DNA of 64,000 nucleotides from Clostridiales bacterium (lineage in GTDB: Bacteria > Bacillota > Dethiobacteria > Dethiobacterales > Dethiobacteraceae). A program made the translations under genes and the position numbers. This document shows, piece by piece, positions 33,252-42,412 of the stretch. Where the stretch lies: positions 42,303-106,302 of the forward strand of contig JAGXRM010000026.1 of NCBI GenBank assembly GCA_018335855.1, written 5' to 3'. The number at the start of each line of letters is the position of its first letter. Position 1 is the first letter of the stretch. Under the pieces are notes generated by a model. It did no database searches. It was not told the DNA's origin and was given only the letters and a program-made list of their open reading frames with translations.

Positions 33252-33839
33252 TTATTGAAAACCAATAAACATCTGAGTCACGTAAAACTGGCGCCCTATT
33301 CGCACGATACCGATTCCAGTCTGGCTGTACCGCGGATTTAGCAGCGTGCTTCTGTGGGTACTGCTGCCCATAAATAACACAACTGCGTTTTCCACTGACG
33401 AAGTTCTGGCCAAATTTTCTCCGGCATAATTATAACGGATACCAGCAGCTCGCATCATATCATATGCACTGCCATATACCGGCGAACGGTGTGCAAAGTA
33501 ACCGTTGTCAACCATATCCTGACTTTTTTGACGAGCCAGTTCTACAAGGGCGGGGTTAATGGTCAAAGGCTTTAACCCGCGCAGGGCACGTTCCCTGTTA
33601 ATCCCGTCAAACACAACCTGCTCTTCTGCGGTGAGCACATTGTTTTGGGTAGTGGCTTGTCCTGTAGGCGGTTGGACGACAGGCTGTGTGGTCGGTTGGG
33701 ATGCGGGCTGCACGTAAAATTGTGCAAACCAAGCTGGCTCGGGCCAACGGGGAGGCCGAACAGTCGATGCCGAAGCTGTGCTGCCCAAGAGGAGGAAAGC
33801 AAAAATTACACAGAGGGAGAGTACTGATAGTTTTTTCAC
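33252..33839 (-). CDS. secreted CAP/SCP domain protein
   Basis: The 195-residue protein has a signal peptide (about residues 1-24, ending in TASA), a low-complexity Pro/Gln/Thr linker (about 45-70) and a CAP domain. Visible CAP features are INRERALRGLKPL, HRSPVYGSAYDMM, AGENLA and FMGSSTHRSTLLNPRYSQTGIGIV. Such proteins (YkwD/SafA-associated type) occur in spore formers and are exported; molecular function is not established. RBS AGGAGG precedes it. Confidence 0.9.
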   Translation of the reverse strand: MKKLSVLSLCVIFAFLLLGSTASASTVRPPRWPEPAWFAQFYVQPASQPTTQPVVQPPTGQATTQNNVLTAEEQVVFDGINRERALRGLKPLTINPALVELARQKSQDMVDNGYFAHRSPVYGSAYDMMRAAGIRYNYAGENLARTSSVENAVVLFMGSSTHRSTLLNPRYSQTGIGIVRIGRQFYVTQMFIGFQ

Positions 33840-33912
33840 ATTGTAACCTCCTGCGATTATGTTAATTATAGTACAAGCTTATCAGCGATACGGGCAAAGG
33901 TCAAACAGTAAG

Positions 33913-33952
33913 AGAGCAGGTATCCCCTGTTGTTTCCCAGGGAACCTGCTCT
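33913..33952 (-). terminator. hairpin downstream of the coiled-coil protein gene
   Basis: AGAGCAGG and CCTGCTCT plus inner TCCC/GGGA pairs form an imperfect stem. There is little T-run on the - strand, so its efficiency is doubtful. Confidence 0.45.
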
Positions 33953-33977
33953 TGCCCCATTTTATTTAAAATGGATA

Positions 33978-35441
33978 CTATTTCTCCTCATATGTCTTTT
34001 TATGGAAAATATCCCCGATTGTCTCCCAGACACTTTTCTTTTGCGCCAGTTCATCCTGAAGCCCCTTTATTTCGGTGAGAAGTTCGCTCTCTTTGTTTTC
34101 TGCACCCGCTAGTTGCTCCTGCAGCAAGGCGACTTTTGCCTGGCTCTCTTTGTATAAACCAGTATAGCTTTCCAGTTGTTTTTTAACTTCTAGACAGCAG
34201 TCATGTGCATCTTTAATTTCTTCATCTTTTATCGCGAGTATTTTATTTTTCGTCTTTACCTCGTCTCTCAGTTCTCGCACTTTTCTATCAAGAAGAGTTA
34301 CTTGCTCATGCAGAACTGCTGACTGCTTATTTTTGTTTTCCTGCGCCTGCTCCAGCATCTGGCGAAACTGTGAAAGTGAGGATTCTTTTTTGTAAAGTTC
34401 CGTCTCTAGTTGTTTTTTCTCTGCCATTAAGCGGCGGGCGTGGATCAACAGTTGATGGTCCTGCTCATCCTGAGACAGGGTTATAACCGACTTGGAAGTG
34501 GCGGGAACAGGGCTATCCAAAACATACCATTTGTCTGGTGTGCCTTCATTGGAAAAATTAATGCTGACTTGCCCGGCCGTACCTACACGTACCGGCTGAG
34601 TCAATTCCGCAGGAAGTTGGATCGACTGACCAATAGCGCTGGAGATATCATGGACGAAGAGATGATCTTTATTATGTTTTGCCCAGAGCGACAAATTTTC
34701 TCCACTGCTAAGAAATGACAAGAGGCAGGGAGATTCGTTCAAAGAGAAGTCTCTCACCGATTGCCAACCGCCTGCAGGCCACCCTCCGGCGATTTTTACT
34801 CTGTAGCAAATCCGTCCCTCATTATGCCATGCGATGTGGACGTTTTGTTTCGCATCGAGCCACAGAGCCGGTTGATGAGGCATTTCCAGAAGTATGTCCA
34901 GGATAAATGAGGAGCGCACTGTGGCAAAGCCGCTGTCACATAAGATATACGATAGCGTACGTTCGCTTCTGTCAAAGACGATCATGTGGACACCACTCAC
35001 CGTATCACCGGCAAGAGCAAGAGGAACAGTTCCAATGTCATTGGACAGGCTACTCTGACTCCACCCGTGCTGTGGTGTGAAAAATGCTGTACTAAGATTA
35101 TTTCCATCTGTGGCACTGACGAAATACCCGTCACCGGAAGCGGAGAAGGCTAAGAAGAATGGCGCAGCGGCATGGTCAATGAAAAACGAAGCCTGGCGGG
35201 TCATGTTATCCTCAAGCAGTAAATAAGAAAGTCGCGAATCACTGTCCTGTGCAATGACCTGAAGCATGCCATTATTATCCGGCGCAGCACAGAAATGTCT
35301 GCAGCCTTCTAACAATATAGCTTCGTTTTCCCAAGGATTTGGGGCGATGCGGCGGCTGAGGGCCAACGCTCCCTGTTTGTTTAGGTGCAGGAAAAACTCT
35401 GTGTTACCTGTTTGACAGTAATACGGCAGACAAGAGTTCAC
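33978..35441 (-). CDS. unrecognised protein with propeller-like N-domain and C-terminal coiled coil
   Basis: I do not recognise this ~487-residue protein. The first ~325 residues are repetitive beta-strand segments (for example FFLAFSASGDGYFVSATDGN, HQPALWLDAKQNVHIAWHNE) typical of a sialidase-like or six-bladed beta-propeller. From about 335 to 475 runs a heptad-rich coiled coil (MAEKKQLETELYKKE, LLDRKVRELRDEVKTKN). There is no signal peptide or membrane helix. GTG 35441 follows a perfect AAAGGAGG. A spore-coat or scaffold role is possible but unproven. Confidence 0.7.
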   Translation of the reverse strand: MNSCLPYYCQTGNTEFFLHLNKQGALALSRRIAPNPWENEAILLEGCRHFCAAPDNNGMLQVIAQDSDSRLSYLLLEDNMTRQASFFIDHAAAPFFLAFSASGDGYFVSATDGNNLSTAFFTPQHGWSQSSLSNDIGTVPLALAGDTVSGVHMIVFDRSERTLSYILCDSGFATVRSSFILDILLEMPHQPALWLDAKQNVHIAWHNEGRICYRVKIAGGWPAGGWQSVRDFSLNESPCLLSFLSSGENLSLWAKHNKDHLFVHDISSAIGQSIQLPAELTQPVRVGTAGQVSINFSNEGTPDKWYVLDSPVPATSKSVITLSQDEQDHQLLIHARRLMAEKKQLETELYKKESSLSQFRQMLEQAQENKNKQSAVLHEQVTLLDRKVRELRDEVKTKNKILAIKDEEIKDAHDCCLEVKKQLESYTGLYKESQAKVALLQEQLAGAENKESELLTEIKGLQDELAQKKSVWETIGDIFHKKTYEEK

Positions 35442-35637
35442 AGGAAAACCTCCTTTCGCGCAACACATATTCCACTATTATGTATATCGCCTTCCGACTA
35501 TGAACATGACAAAAATTATTTTAGTCCAGTTCTTTCACACTCCATTTAAACTATGCATATATTGTGATTAAACTTGGTAATAAAAAAATGCACTTCAGTC
35601 TACATACCCTGATAGAAAGGAGGTTGTTAACAGAGAG

Positions 35638-36291
35638 ATGAAAAAAGGCGGTGTTAAATTGAGCGGACTTAGTTTTAGGCAGGTGGCTGAAGTTCAGCCC
35701 GGTCAGTGTGATCCTGTATATGGATGTCCTCCCCCCACTGAAGTTGTCTGTATTGTAGTTAACAAAGTGTATGACGAGTGTAAAAATGTCCAGGTTGATG
35801 AGATTGAGTTCATTTATGAAGCTGACCCGGATAACCCTGTGACGGATGTAATTTGTTTTGGTGTAGAAATTTTAGAAGGTCCCATCTGCGATGTTCTTAA
35901 TGGTAGGGTACGGGTAACTACTACATTCCGTACCACAGTGCGCCTGATTCTGGAAGACGACTCGATTCAGGATCTCACTGAAGATACAACAGTCATTAAA
36001 ACCTTTAACATTCCCCGTGCAGGGGAAAATGGCTTGTTTGTCATCTGTGAAATTCCCTTTATTGAGTGTCTGCAAGCTTTTGTAAGAAGTGAGGAACTTG
36101 AGTATGAAGTGCTACGTACCACAATTATCGCCTGTGTCGGCAAGTATCTGCTCCTAAAACTGCTGGCCAATGTTCAGTTAATGATTCCGGCGTACGGATT
36201 CTGTCCTGAACCGCCCGATTGTGACCAGGTAATAGGCGAATGTCCGGACTTTGCTCCGGAATGGCCTCCATATCCGGAGCAAACCAGGTAA
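35638..36291 (+). CDS. uncharacterised Cys-containing protein, possibly spore coat-type
   Basis: The 217-residue protein has CDPVYGCPPPTEVVCIVVNKVYDEC near the N-terminus, a beta-rich centre resembling SPOCS/DUF3794-like modules (RVTTTFRTTVRLILEDDS), and a C-terminal CPEPPDCDQVIGECPDF. There is no signal peptide. About ten Cys and the 'VNKVYDEC' segment recall coat/exosporium-type proteins of clostridia; this is inference. AAAGGAGG lies 14 nt from ATG 35638, so the true start might differ. A strong terminator follows. Confidence 0.62.
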   Translation: MKKGGVKLSGLSFRQVAEVQPGQCDPVYGCPPPTEVVCIVVNKVYDECKNVQVDEIEFIYEADPDNPVTDVICFGVEILEGPICDVLNGRVRVTTTFRTTVRLILEDDSIQDLTEDTTVIKTFNIPRAGENGLFVICEIPFIECLQAFVRSEELEYEVLRTTIIACVGKYLLLKLLANVQLMIPAYGFCPEPPDCDQVIGECPDFAPEWPPYPEQTR

Positions 36292-36302
36292 CACGGCAAA
36301 AA

Positions 36303-36328
36303 GCCTCTCCACTGGGAGAGGCTTTTTT
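36303..36328 (+). terminator. intrinsic terminator
   Basis: GCCTCTCC and GGAGAGGC pair perfectly around ACTG and are followed by six T. Confidence 0.92.
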
Positions 36329-36425
36329 CTTGAGTAATGTAACTTCCTATGACACTCCATATACCCGGAACATCATCAGAGCAGTAATAGTTTTTCTCCG
36401 GACAAAGGGGAACTTTGTGTAAGGA

Positions 36426-36451
36426 TTTAATATATATTGCAATATATATTA
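36426..36451. repeat. 26-bp perfect A+T palindrome
   Basis: Half-site TTAATATATATTG is followed directly by its exact complement. It lies about 80 nt before the GT4 start and 28 nt before a TATAAT (36480-36485) with no good -35. It is a possible operator or cruciform at the left edge of the glycan locus. Confidence 0.6.
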
Positions 36452-36530
36452 ATAGGCACTATTTACTGCGCCATGGAATATATAATAAAGTAAACGAAAG
36501 CAACCCATTAACTATTCGAGGTGAAGTTTC

Positions 36531-37661
36531 TTGCGAGTTCTTTTAACAACGTATTTACTCCGCGGTGGTGTGCTTACCCATGTCTGGGACCTTGTCAATC
36601 ACCTTGGTGAGGCAGGCATCTCCGTTAGTGTAGCTATTCTGAGAAAACACCCGGACACTGCAACAGCGCGTGTGATACATCGTGCCAAAACGCTGCCTTC
36701 ACTGATTGGCCCTATAGAGAAAGTCCCCTTTATGTACTATCAAACTCCGCAGGAATTATTTGATTTTTGTCAACGACAACAGATTCAGTTGATTCACTCC
36801 CATTCCCGCTTGGCTTTTTCGTCATCATTACAGGTTGCGATAAGAAAAAAAATACCACTGATCGTTACACTGCATGGTGTTTTTCCCTGGCATCGCCACT
36901 ATCCTTCCACGCTCAAGTATGCAAAAAAGATAATCGCCATAGGTCCGGCACAAACAAAAGGAGCAGAACAGTATCAGGATAAAATCTCAATTATTCCAAA
37001 CGGCATTGATACAAAGCACTTCTGTTCTAATATTAGTCGTTCACGGCAAACATCGAGTGCCCTCAAAGTTATCTGGTTTGGCAGAACTAACGGTGCATCA
37101 TCTAAAGGAATAACAATCCTTGATGAAGCAATAAAAATTTTGCGTAAGCGCGGTGTAAAAGTAGCTGCCTGGCTGATTGGCATCCCAACAGGTGTAACAG
37201 TGGAACAATTCAAAGTATTTGGCTGGTGTGATAATCCTGTGCCAATCCTACAAAACGGGCATATAGCTTTCGGGCATGGCAGGGCATTAAGAGAAGCGAT
37301 GGCTTGCGGCAATGTTGGGTTCTTGCTGGGGCACGGCTACGGTGGCCAGGTAGATAAAACATGGTTTAAGGACGATAACATTATTCCTATCAGTGCTATA
37401 CCAGAATACAGGCTACCTAAACCAAACGCAGAACAAATTGCAAATGATATATGCCGTTATGCAAAAAACAGTGCTTTATTGTATCAAGAACGCCTTAAAG
37501 CCCGGGATATTGCAGTAAAACATTTTGATGTAAGGCAAATGATTGCAGAAGTTGTAAATGTTTATCAAGGGAGTGCCCCCTATAATTCAAATAACATGCG
37601 GCTTAACCTTGGCAGGTCAGGGCCGCGAACTCAGTGGTGGATACCGAATGATAAATCATGA
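36531..37661 (+). CDS. GT4-family glycosyltransferase
   Basis: The 376-residue GT-B enzyme has LLRGGVLTHVWDLVNHLGEAG at the acceptor side, HSHSRLAFSSSLQVA, IPNGIDTKHF at the hinge, and HGRALREAMACGNVGFLLG at the donor side. The start is TTG 36531 behind AGGTGAAG. It overlaps the following GT-D gene by 14 nt, so the two are probably a working pair. Donor and acceptor are unknown. Confidence 0.86.
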   Translation: MRVLLTTYLLRGGVLTHVWDLVNHLGEAGISVSVAILRKHPDTATARVIHRAKTLPSLIGPIEKVPFMYYQTPQELFDFCQRQQIQLIHSHSRLAFSSSLQVAIRKKIPLIVTLHGVFPWHRHYPSTLKYAKKIIAIGPAQTKGAEQYQDKISIIPNGIDTKHFCSNISRSRQTSSALKVIWFGRTNGASSKGITILDEAIKILRKRGVKVAAWLIGIPTGVTVEQFKVFGWCDNPVPILQNGHIAFGHGRALREAMACGNVGFLLGHGYGGQVDKTWFKDDNIIPISAIPEYRLPKPNAEQIANDICRYAKNSALLYQERLKARDIAVKHFDVRQMIAEVVNVYQGSAPYNSNNMRLNLGRSGPRTQWWIPNDKS

Positions 37662-38427
37662 GAGGGAGAAAGCATTAATCCGTAGTAAGCGTATATATGA
37701 TTGTTATAAACGTGCACCTATTGATGCAGAAGCTGTGAATACGATAATCGAGAGTTCAATAAACAACGGACAGGGGTGCTCAGTCATACGCCTAGGCGAC
37801 GCCATGGCCCGATTGCTGACAGATCATAATATAAAATCTCTGGCAAACGTGTCCGATTTCCTGGGCATTCCTTTTCCGCCTGGAAAAAAAATCAGAATAG
37901 AATTACAAGCCGCAGCAATGTCGGCGACAGTTATCGGTGTTTCCCATTTCCAGGGTAGCTGCAAACTTCTAAAAAAATTTATGCGTCAAAATAAATGGCG
38001 TCCGACAAATATCACAGACTCTTTTATTAATGATCAACTTTATTATGAAGGATATTTGTATAAGTATTTAAACAACTATCGTACCTGCCTAATTGGCCGT
38101 GCTGCTGACAGAGCAACATATCGTTTGCAGGAACAGGGCTATTCGCCAGCCTTAACATTATCTCTGGAAAACTATCAGCAAATCAACTCTGTCTTTCACA
38201 CCCTAAAGCAAAACAGCACAAGTTTTGAACTTGCACTGGTTGGTGCCGGCGTTCCCGGTCGTATCCTCTGTGTTAAAATAGCAAAGGAACTGCAAAAACC
38301 AGCCATTGAAATCGGCCACATGATGGATGCTATGGCCAATCCGGAAGATTGGAATAAACCGGGCAACCGTCTGCGCTTTAAACGTCGCTGGGTTAACGAA
38401 CAGAGGCAAAAACCCTGCACTGAGTAA
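37648..38427 (+). CDS. GT-D fold glycosyltransferase-like protein
   Basis: This ~259-residue protein starts at ATG 37648 inside the end of the GT4 gene. CSVIRLGDAMARLL near residue 40 corresponds to the 'xVRFGDGE' metal/donor region of GT-D (DUF1792-like) enzymes. The C-terminal ELALVGAGVPGRILCVKIAKELQKPAIEIGH matches their Rossmann-like end. GT-D enzymes extend glycans on Ser-rich surface proteins in streptococci. Here the Asp remains but the following Glu is absent, so activity needs proof. Confidence 0.72.
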   Translation: MINHEREKALIRSKRIYDCYKRAPIDAEAVNTIIESSINNGQGCSVIRLGDAMARLLTDHNIKSLANVSDFLGIPFPPGKKIRIELQAAAMSATVIGVSHFQGSCKLLKKFMRQNKWRPTNITDSFINDQLYYEGYLYKYLNNYRTCLIGRAADRATYRLQEQGYSPALTLSLENYQQINSVFHTLKQNSTSFELALVGAGVPGRILCVKIAKELQKPAIEIGHMMDAMANPEDWNKPGNRLRFKRRWVNEQRQKPCTE

Positions 38428-38446
38428 TGAGACTCAGTGCAGGGTT
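38411..38446. terminator. bidirectional terminator
   Basis: AACCCTGCACTGAGT and ACTCAGTGCAGGGTT form a perfect 15-bp stem with a 6-nt loop; T-rich on both strands. It separates the GT-D gene from the convergent SpsF-like gene. Confidence 0.9.
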
Positions 38447-38451
38447 TTATA

Positions 38452-39258
38452 TTAATATTCACTGTATATTTTCTGCTTAAGCTGTAAGATCTTCTCTAAG
38501 CTATTGGTAATCAGTTTATCTATTTTATTTTTCGTGTGACTGTCCAAATCAAGCTGAATGCAGCCTTTGTTGATATTTGCTATTTCCCGATTGCTGTCTA
38601 GATAGTCTATTACATGGTATAAATTCGGCACGCCGTCGGGTGAAATACTTGCATAAATACGATTTAAAACCAAATAATCTTCTTCATAGTCTAAAGTCAG
38701 TCGAAGGTCAGGCCTGTTTAGCTTACCGCTTGCCTGTAAGATTTTGCCATTGAAGATCTCTGAGTAATTAAAAAAATACCCCCAGATTTCTGTCTGAGTA
38801 TTATTTTTAACCTGGCATACCAGTTGTATTGCTTTTTGCCTGATTCCTGTTACTGCAGTACCAAGGGGAAGTCCGTTCACTTTAACATAATCCGCAGAAT
38901 CTCCTGCCCGCATTTTATCCACAACCTGGTTGGCATGATAAATTGAAAACAACGGATTATCAGCAGTTATGTTGATAATATTGTCCAGTCCATAGAATTT
39001 GCCAGCCATAAACAATCTTTGCAAGACATCGTCTTCTTCCCCGGTAAAATAAAAAATATGATTGTGTGCAGCAATATCGACCAACGGTCTGTCCTGCGGA
39101 TTAAACGACGTGCAAAGAATAATTTCATCAATCCCATTTACTTGCTTAGCGCGCTCAATCACCCTTTCCAACACTGTTTTCCCGTTTAAATCTTTAAGTG
39201 CTTTCAGGGGTAGCCGGGTTGATTTTAGCCGCGCTGTAATCAAAATCCCTGTTTTCAT
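38452..39258 (-). CDS. SpsF-like cytidylyltransferase family protein
   Basis: This 268-residue nucleotidyltransferase starts with ILITARLKSTRLPLKAL, the activated-sugar pyrophosphorylase motif of CMP-sugar synthetases in the SpsF branch, and has NITADNPLFSIYHANQV at the metal site. It overlaps the NeuB-like gene by 4 nt. It may activate the product of that synthase to a CMP-sugar. It differs from classical NeuA (AxIPARxGSKxxxxKN) and may have another sugar as substrate. Confidence 0.78.
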   Translation of the reverse strand: MKTGILITARLKSTRLPLKALKDLNGKTVLERVIERAKQVNGIDEIILCTSFNPQDRPLVDIAAHNHIFYFTGEEDDVLQRLFMAGKFYGLDNIINITADNPLFSIYHANQVVDKMRAGDSADYVKVNGLPLGTAVTGIRQKAIQLVCQVKNNTQTEIWGYFFNYSEIFNGKILQASGKLNRPDLRLTLDYEEDYLVLNRIYASISPDGVPNLYHVIDYLDSNREIANINKGCIQLDLDSHTKNKIDKLITNSLEKILQLKQKIYSEY

Positions 39259-40268
39259 CTCTTTTTCACTGCCTTTGCTTTGCTGAAGTCAATTGTTTCG
39301 TCCTGCTCAATATCCCTTAGAGCCACTCTGCCCAGTAACTCCGTAAACAGCAGTTGCTTTAAATTACCTTCTTCCTCAGTCCTTTTAAAAGCCAGATTAT
39401 CAATTTGAATTACTTCTCCCTTTTGAATACGCTTCTTGGCAACAATCTTTTTTTTTGCATCTCTGTCCGGGAACGACGTAACATCCGGGCAACCGCTGCC
39501 GTAAACAGTTAATGCCAGATTCATTAGCCTTCCAATCTCCGCAAGTATATCTTTACCTACAGCTGCATGATAGTCAGTTCTCTTTTCACCCGGGGCAAGT
39601 GTAATATGCTTTTCGAGAATGTTTATACCCATGGCGGCGGCAAAAGAACTAATGATGGCATTATACGGATTGCTATAGTCAGTATGGTCAGCATAACCTA
39701 CAGGCAGATGAAAAAACTTCTTCAGCATTGGTATGGTAGATAATTGTATGTCTTTATGATGTGTAGGGAAGTTCTGAAAGCCATACATTAATACGATATC
39801 TTCTGTGCCACTGTTACGTAGGCTTTCTATGGCAAATCTTATTTCATCCAGTGTGCATCCACCTACATACAGGATAATTATACCCTTGAACTTAGCAACG
39901 GCTTGTAAAAGAAAATAGTCATTAATTGCTGAAGAATGAATTTCTACAGCAGTAATGGAGGAGCCCGCACTCAATATATAGTCGATGCTTTTTTCATCGT
40001 TGCAGAGTGCGATAATATCCAAGCCTTTGCCTGCCGCATAGGCCAGTATTTTGTCCCATTGACAGGGTGAAAACAGCCAGGATTCCAACTTTTTTCTTAG
40101 TGAATGATCCTTATGCATATAACTGTCAATATCTAATAAAAGGTGGAACTTTACTGCATTTAAGCAGGTACTCGCTGCCAAATCAATCAGTTTTAAGAGA
40201 CACCGCATATCCCCTTCATGATGATAGGCGGTTTCACCAATAATATATGACTTACATGGTTGAAACAT
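39255..40268 (-). CDS. divergent NeuB/SpsE-family sugar-acid synthase with SAF domain
   Basis: This ~337-residue protein starts at ATG 40268 behind GGAGGGTG. It keeps the NeuB TIM-barrel order and EKHITLAPGEKRTDYHAA, and a C-terminal SAF domain (KKRIQKGEVIQIDNLAFKR). Core positions differ from LegI in the same window: ETAYHHEGD for EAGVNHNGS, KFHLL for KFQLF, MYGFQNFPT for HCTSAYPAP, YADHTDY for YSDHSQG. It probably condenses PEP with a different acceptor sugar, or has changed chemistry. Confidence 0.75.
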   Translation of the reverse strand: MFQPCKSYIIGETAYHHEGDMRCLLKLIDLAASTCLNAVKFHLLLDIDSYMHKDHSLRKKLESWLFSPCQWDKILAYAAGKGLDIIALCNDEKSIDYILSAGSSITAVEIHSSAINDYFLLQAVAKFKGIIILYVGGCTLDEIRFAIESLRNSGTEDIVLMYGFQNFPTHHKDIQLSTIPMLKKFFHLPVGYADHTDYSNPYNAIISSFAAAMGINILEKHITLAPGEKRTDYHAAVGKDILAEIGRLMNLALTVYGSGCPDVTSFPDRDAKKKIVAKKRIQKGEVIQIDNLAFKRTEEEGNLKQLLFTELLGRVALRDIEQDETIDFSKAKAVKKR

Positions 40269-40272
40269 AATT

Positions 40273-40938
40273 TCACCCTCCGGAAATGGGAATAATCCTA
40301 CGTACGGTTTTCGCAGGCACACCTACCACAAAGCTGTAGTCTTCAATGTCAGTAATAATTACAGAACCTGCACCTACAATACAGTACCTGCCGACTTTTA
40401 CATTGGGTATAATTACTGTCCCTATTCCCAGTTGTGTCATTTCCCCCACAGTAACCCCACCTGCCAGGTTGCAACCCGGGCCGATATTAACAAAATCACC
40501 TATCTGACAGTCGTGGTCTATGCTGGCTGCAGTATTGACGATGCACCCTTTACCGACTTTCGTGCCGGGATTAATAATAGTACCTGCCATCAATGCGCTA
40601 CCCTCGCCAATACTGGTATTCTCAGCCACCACACTATATCTGTGAATGGCCGGGAGGATTTGTTTCCCGTGGTCACTTAGAAACTCCATTTTCTTTCTGC
40701 GTGCCTGCTGATTACCAATGGCCACATGCCATTGATCTATAAGTGAGAAATATTCATGAAGAATATCATGATTATCAAGGTAAACCTGTTCACCATAAAA
40801 TTTCCCTTGCTCAGGCAAAACGGCAGAAAAAAACACTAATTTCCATTTCTTATTTATGCCACGAAACAAATCCCTGATAACTTTCGCATGCCCCCCGGCT
40901 CCAATAATTCCCAGCATTATTTCCCTTTGATGTTTCAT
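40273..40938 (-). CDS. NeuD/PglD-like sugar O- or N-acyltransferase
   Basis: The 221-residue protein has an N-terminal Rossmann-like domain (LGIIGAGGHAKVIRDLF) and a left-handed beta-helix with hexapeptide repeats (for example IGEGSALMAGTIINPGTKVG and IVNTAASIDHDCQIGDFVNI). The catalytic-type His is in SIDHDC. PglD/NeuD-like enzymes acetylate an amino-sugar in nonulosonate or bacillosamine pathways (LegH step). Either ATG 40938 or ATG 40917 could be the start; both have acceptable sites. The gene ends 4 nt before the NeuB-like start. Confidence 0.87.
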   Translation of the reverse strand: MKHQREIMLGIIGAGGHAKVIRDLFRGINKKWKLVFFSAVLPEQGKFYGEQVYLDNHDILHEYFSLIDQWHVAIGNQQARRKKMEFLSDHGKQILPAIHRYSVVAENTSIGEGSALMAGTIINPGTKVGKGCIVNTAASIDHDCQIGDFVNIGPGCNLAGGVTVGEMTQLGIGTVIIPNVKVGRYCIVGAGSVIITDIEDYSFVVGVPAKTVRRIIPISGG

Positions 40939-40955
40939 TGCAATCCACCTTACCC

Positions 40956-42410
40956 TTAAAGTAACTGCCTTATGAGAGCCTCGGTCAGTTCAGGAGCACG
41001 GCGGTTATTATCCTGAAGAGTATTCTGCAAAAATAAACGGGATTGTCTGTATAGTCTATTACGGTAAGCACGGTTGCTGACTATTTTTCGCAGGCGAATT
41101 TTTAATTGCTGACTGTTGTATATAACAGGGCCTGCCTGTGCACTGGCCAGATGCGCGTTGTGTTCATCATGGTGTAAAACGTAATGATACGGGATCTTCG
41201 GCTGCAACACAATAATTCCTTTCCCTAATAAGGATGCCTCAATGGCGGTGTTGGAAGAAACGGTCATTACAAAATCGGAATTATACAGGATATCATAAAG
41301 TTTCAATGTTCTCGGTGTCAGTTTAATCTGTGTGTTGAGAAAAGGTCGGTAATTTGTTTTGTCTCGAGGATGTTTCCTGATCATAACTGTAATGGGCAAG
41401 GATCTGACAGCATCATTTATCCACTGCATAATACGTAAATTTACTCTGCCATGAAAAGGTTGGGAAGTATACGTTATAATTATATTCTTATTATCAATGT
41501 TTAGTTGGCGAGTAAAATATATTTTATCAAGATAGCTTTTCTTTTGTGAATAATAAAAACGTAAGCTGCCTATTGGCATTATTTTACCGCCGGGAATTCC
41601 CCTTTCAAGCAGCCAGTCCTTATAATGTTTACCCCATAGGCAATGATAAGTGGCACTGGCGGGAAGATAGGTCCTGTCTTTCGTCAGGCAATGCTGTACG
41701 TTTAAAAATGGAAGATTGTACTTTAAGGCGAGCAGTGATAAAGTCGCTTCAGGATTGGCTATTTCAGTGTAGCTTACAATCACTTTAATAGGTTGTTGAC
41801 AAATAAGTCTATCCAGCAAAATCACCGTTCTAATAGCCCCCGGCAGATGTTTCAGTAACCAGGCTTTAAAACAAGGCCGGGAAAAGACCGGATGGCCTGC
41901 CTGTTTTTTAATTAATTCCTCTGCCCTCTGCAACAAATCTCCAATTAAATTTGCAGAAACCTTTGTTTCCCTTAACTCTTTTTTATAAAAAAAAGTGCTG
42001 AAATTTTTTGGCAGTACCTTTTGATTTATACTTCTTTTGTTAACAACATTAACAATAACCCGGGAAGAGGAGAGTTTATCCAATGCAAAGGCAATATAAT
42101 TTGCACTGATAAGAATTCCATCTCTGCCCGGATCGGCACGCAAATCTTTTACACATTGAGTGTTAATTGCCAAAGCATCCTGAATATCCTTAATGGAATT
42201 AAACTTGTGTTTTTCTTTCAATTCTCCGACATATCCCTTGTCATGGATTCGGGAGTTGACTATAGGTTTAATAGAATTTTGAAACTTAAGCATAAGTGTA
42301 TACGGCAAACAAATATCCAGTACCTGCAGGGAAGAAAATGTCTCGAAAAACTCTTTAGTATATGCATAACGCAGAATGCAATTACTGCTTAATTCATTCC
42401 CTCCATACAC
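40956..42410 (-). CDS. large GT-B-like glycan protein, paralogue A
   Basis: This ~484-residue protein is clearly paralogous to the gene at 43518. Aligned N-termini are YGGNELSSNCILRYAYTKEF and LGGDEINNHYLLRYGLTKDF, which favours GTG 42410 over TTG 42425. The C-terminal half has a GT-B/capsule-transferase-like layout: SLLALKYNLPFLNVQH, MIRKHPRDK, then DFVMTVSSNTAIEASLLGKGIIVLQP. No membrane helix is visible. Transfer of the CMP-activated nonulosonate is possible but only inferred from context. Confidence 0.65.
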   Translation of the reverse strand: MYGGNELSSNCILRYAYTKEFFETFSSLQVLDICLPYTLMLKFQNSIKPIVNSRIHDKGYVGELKEKHKFNSIKDIQDALAINTQCVKDLRADPGRDGILISANYIAFALDKLSSSRVIVNVVNKRSINQKVLPKNFSTFFYKKELRETKVSANLIGDLLQRAEELIKKQAGHPVFSRPCFKAWLLKHLPGAIRTVILLDRLICQQPIKVIVSYTEIANPEATLSLLALKYNLPFLNVQHCLTKDRTYLPASATYHCLWGKHYKDWLLERGIPGGKIMPIGSLRFYYSQKKSYLDKIYFTRQLNIDNKNIIITYTSQPFHGRVNLRIMQWINDAVRSLPITVMIRKHPRDKTNYRPFLNTQIKLTPRTLKLYDILYNSDFVMTVSSNTAIEASLLGKGIIVLQPKIPYHYVLHHDEHNAHLASAQAGPVIYNSQQLKIRLRKIVSNRAYRNRLYRQSRLFLQNTLQDNNRRAPELTEALIRQLL

Positions 42411-42412
42411 AT

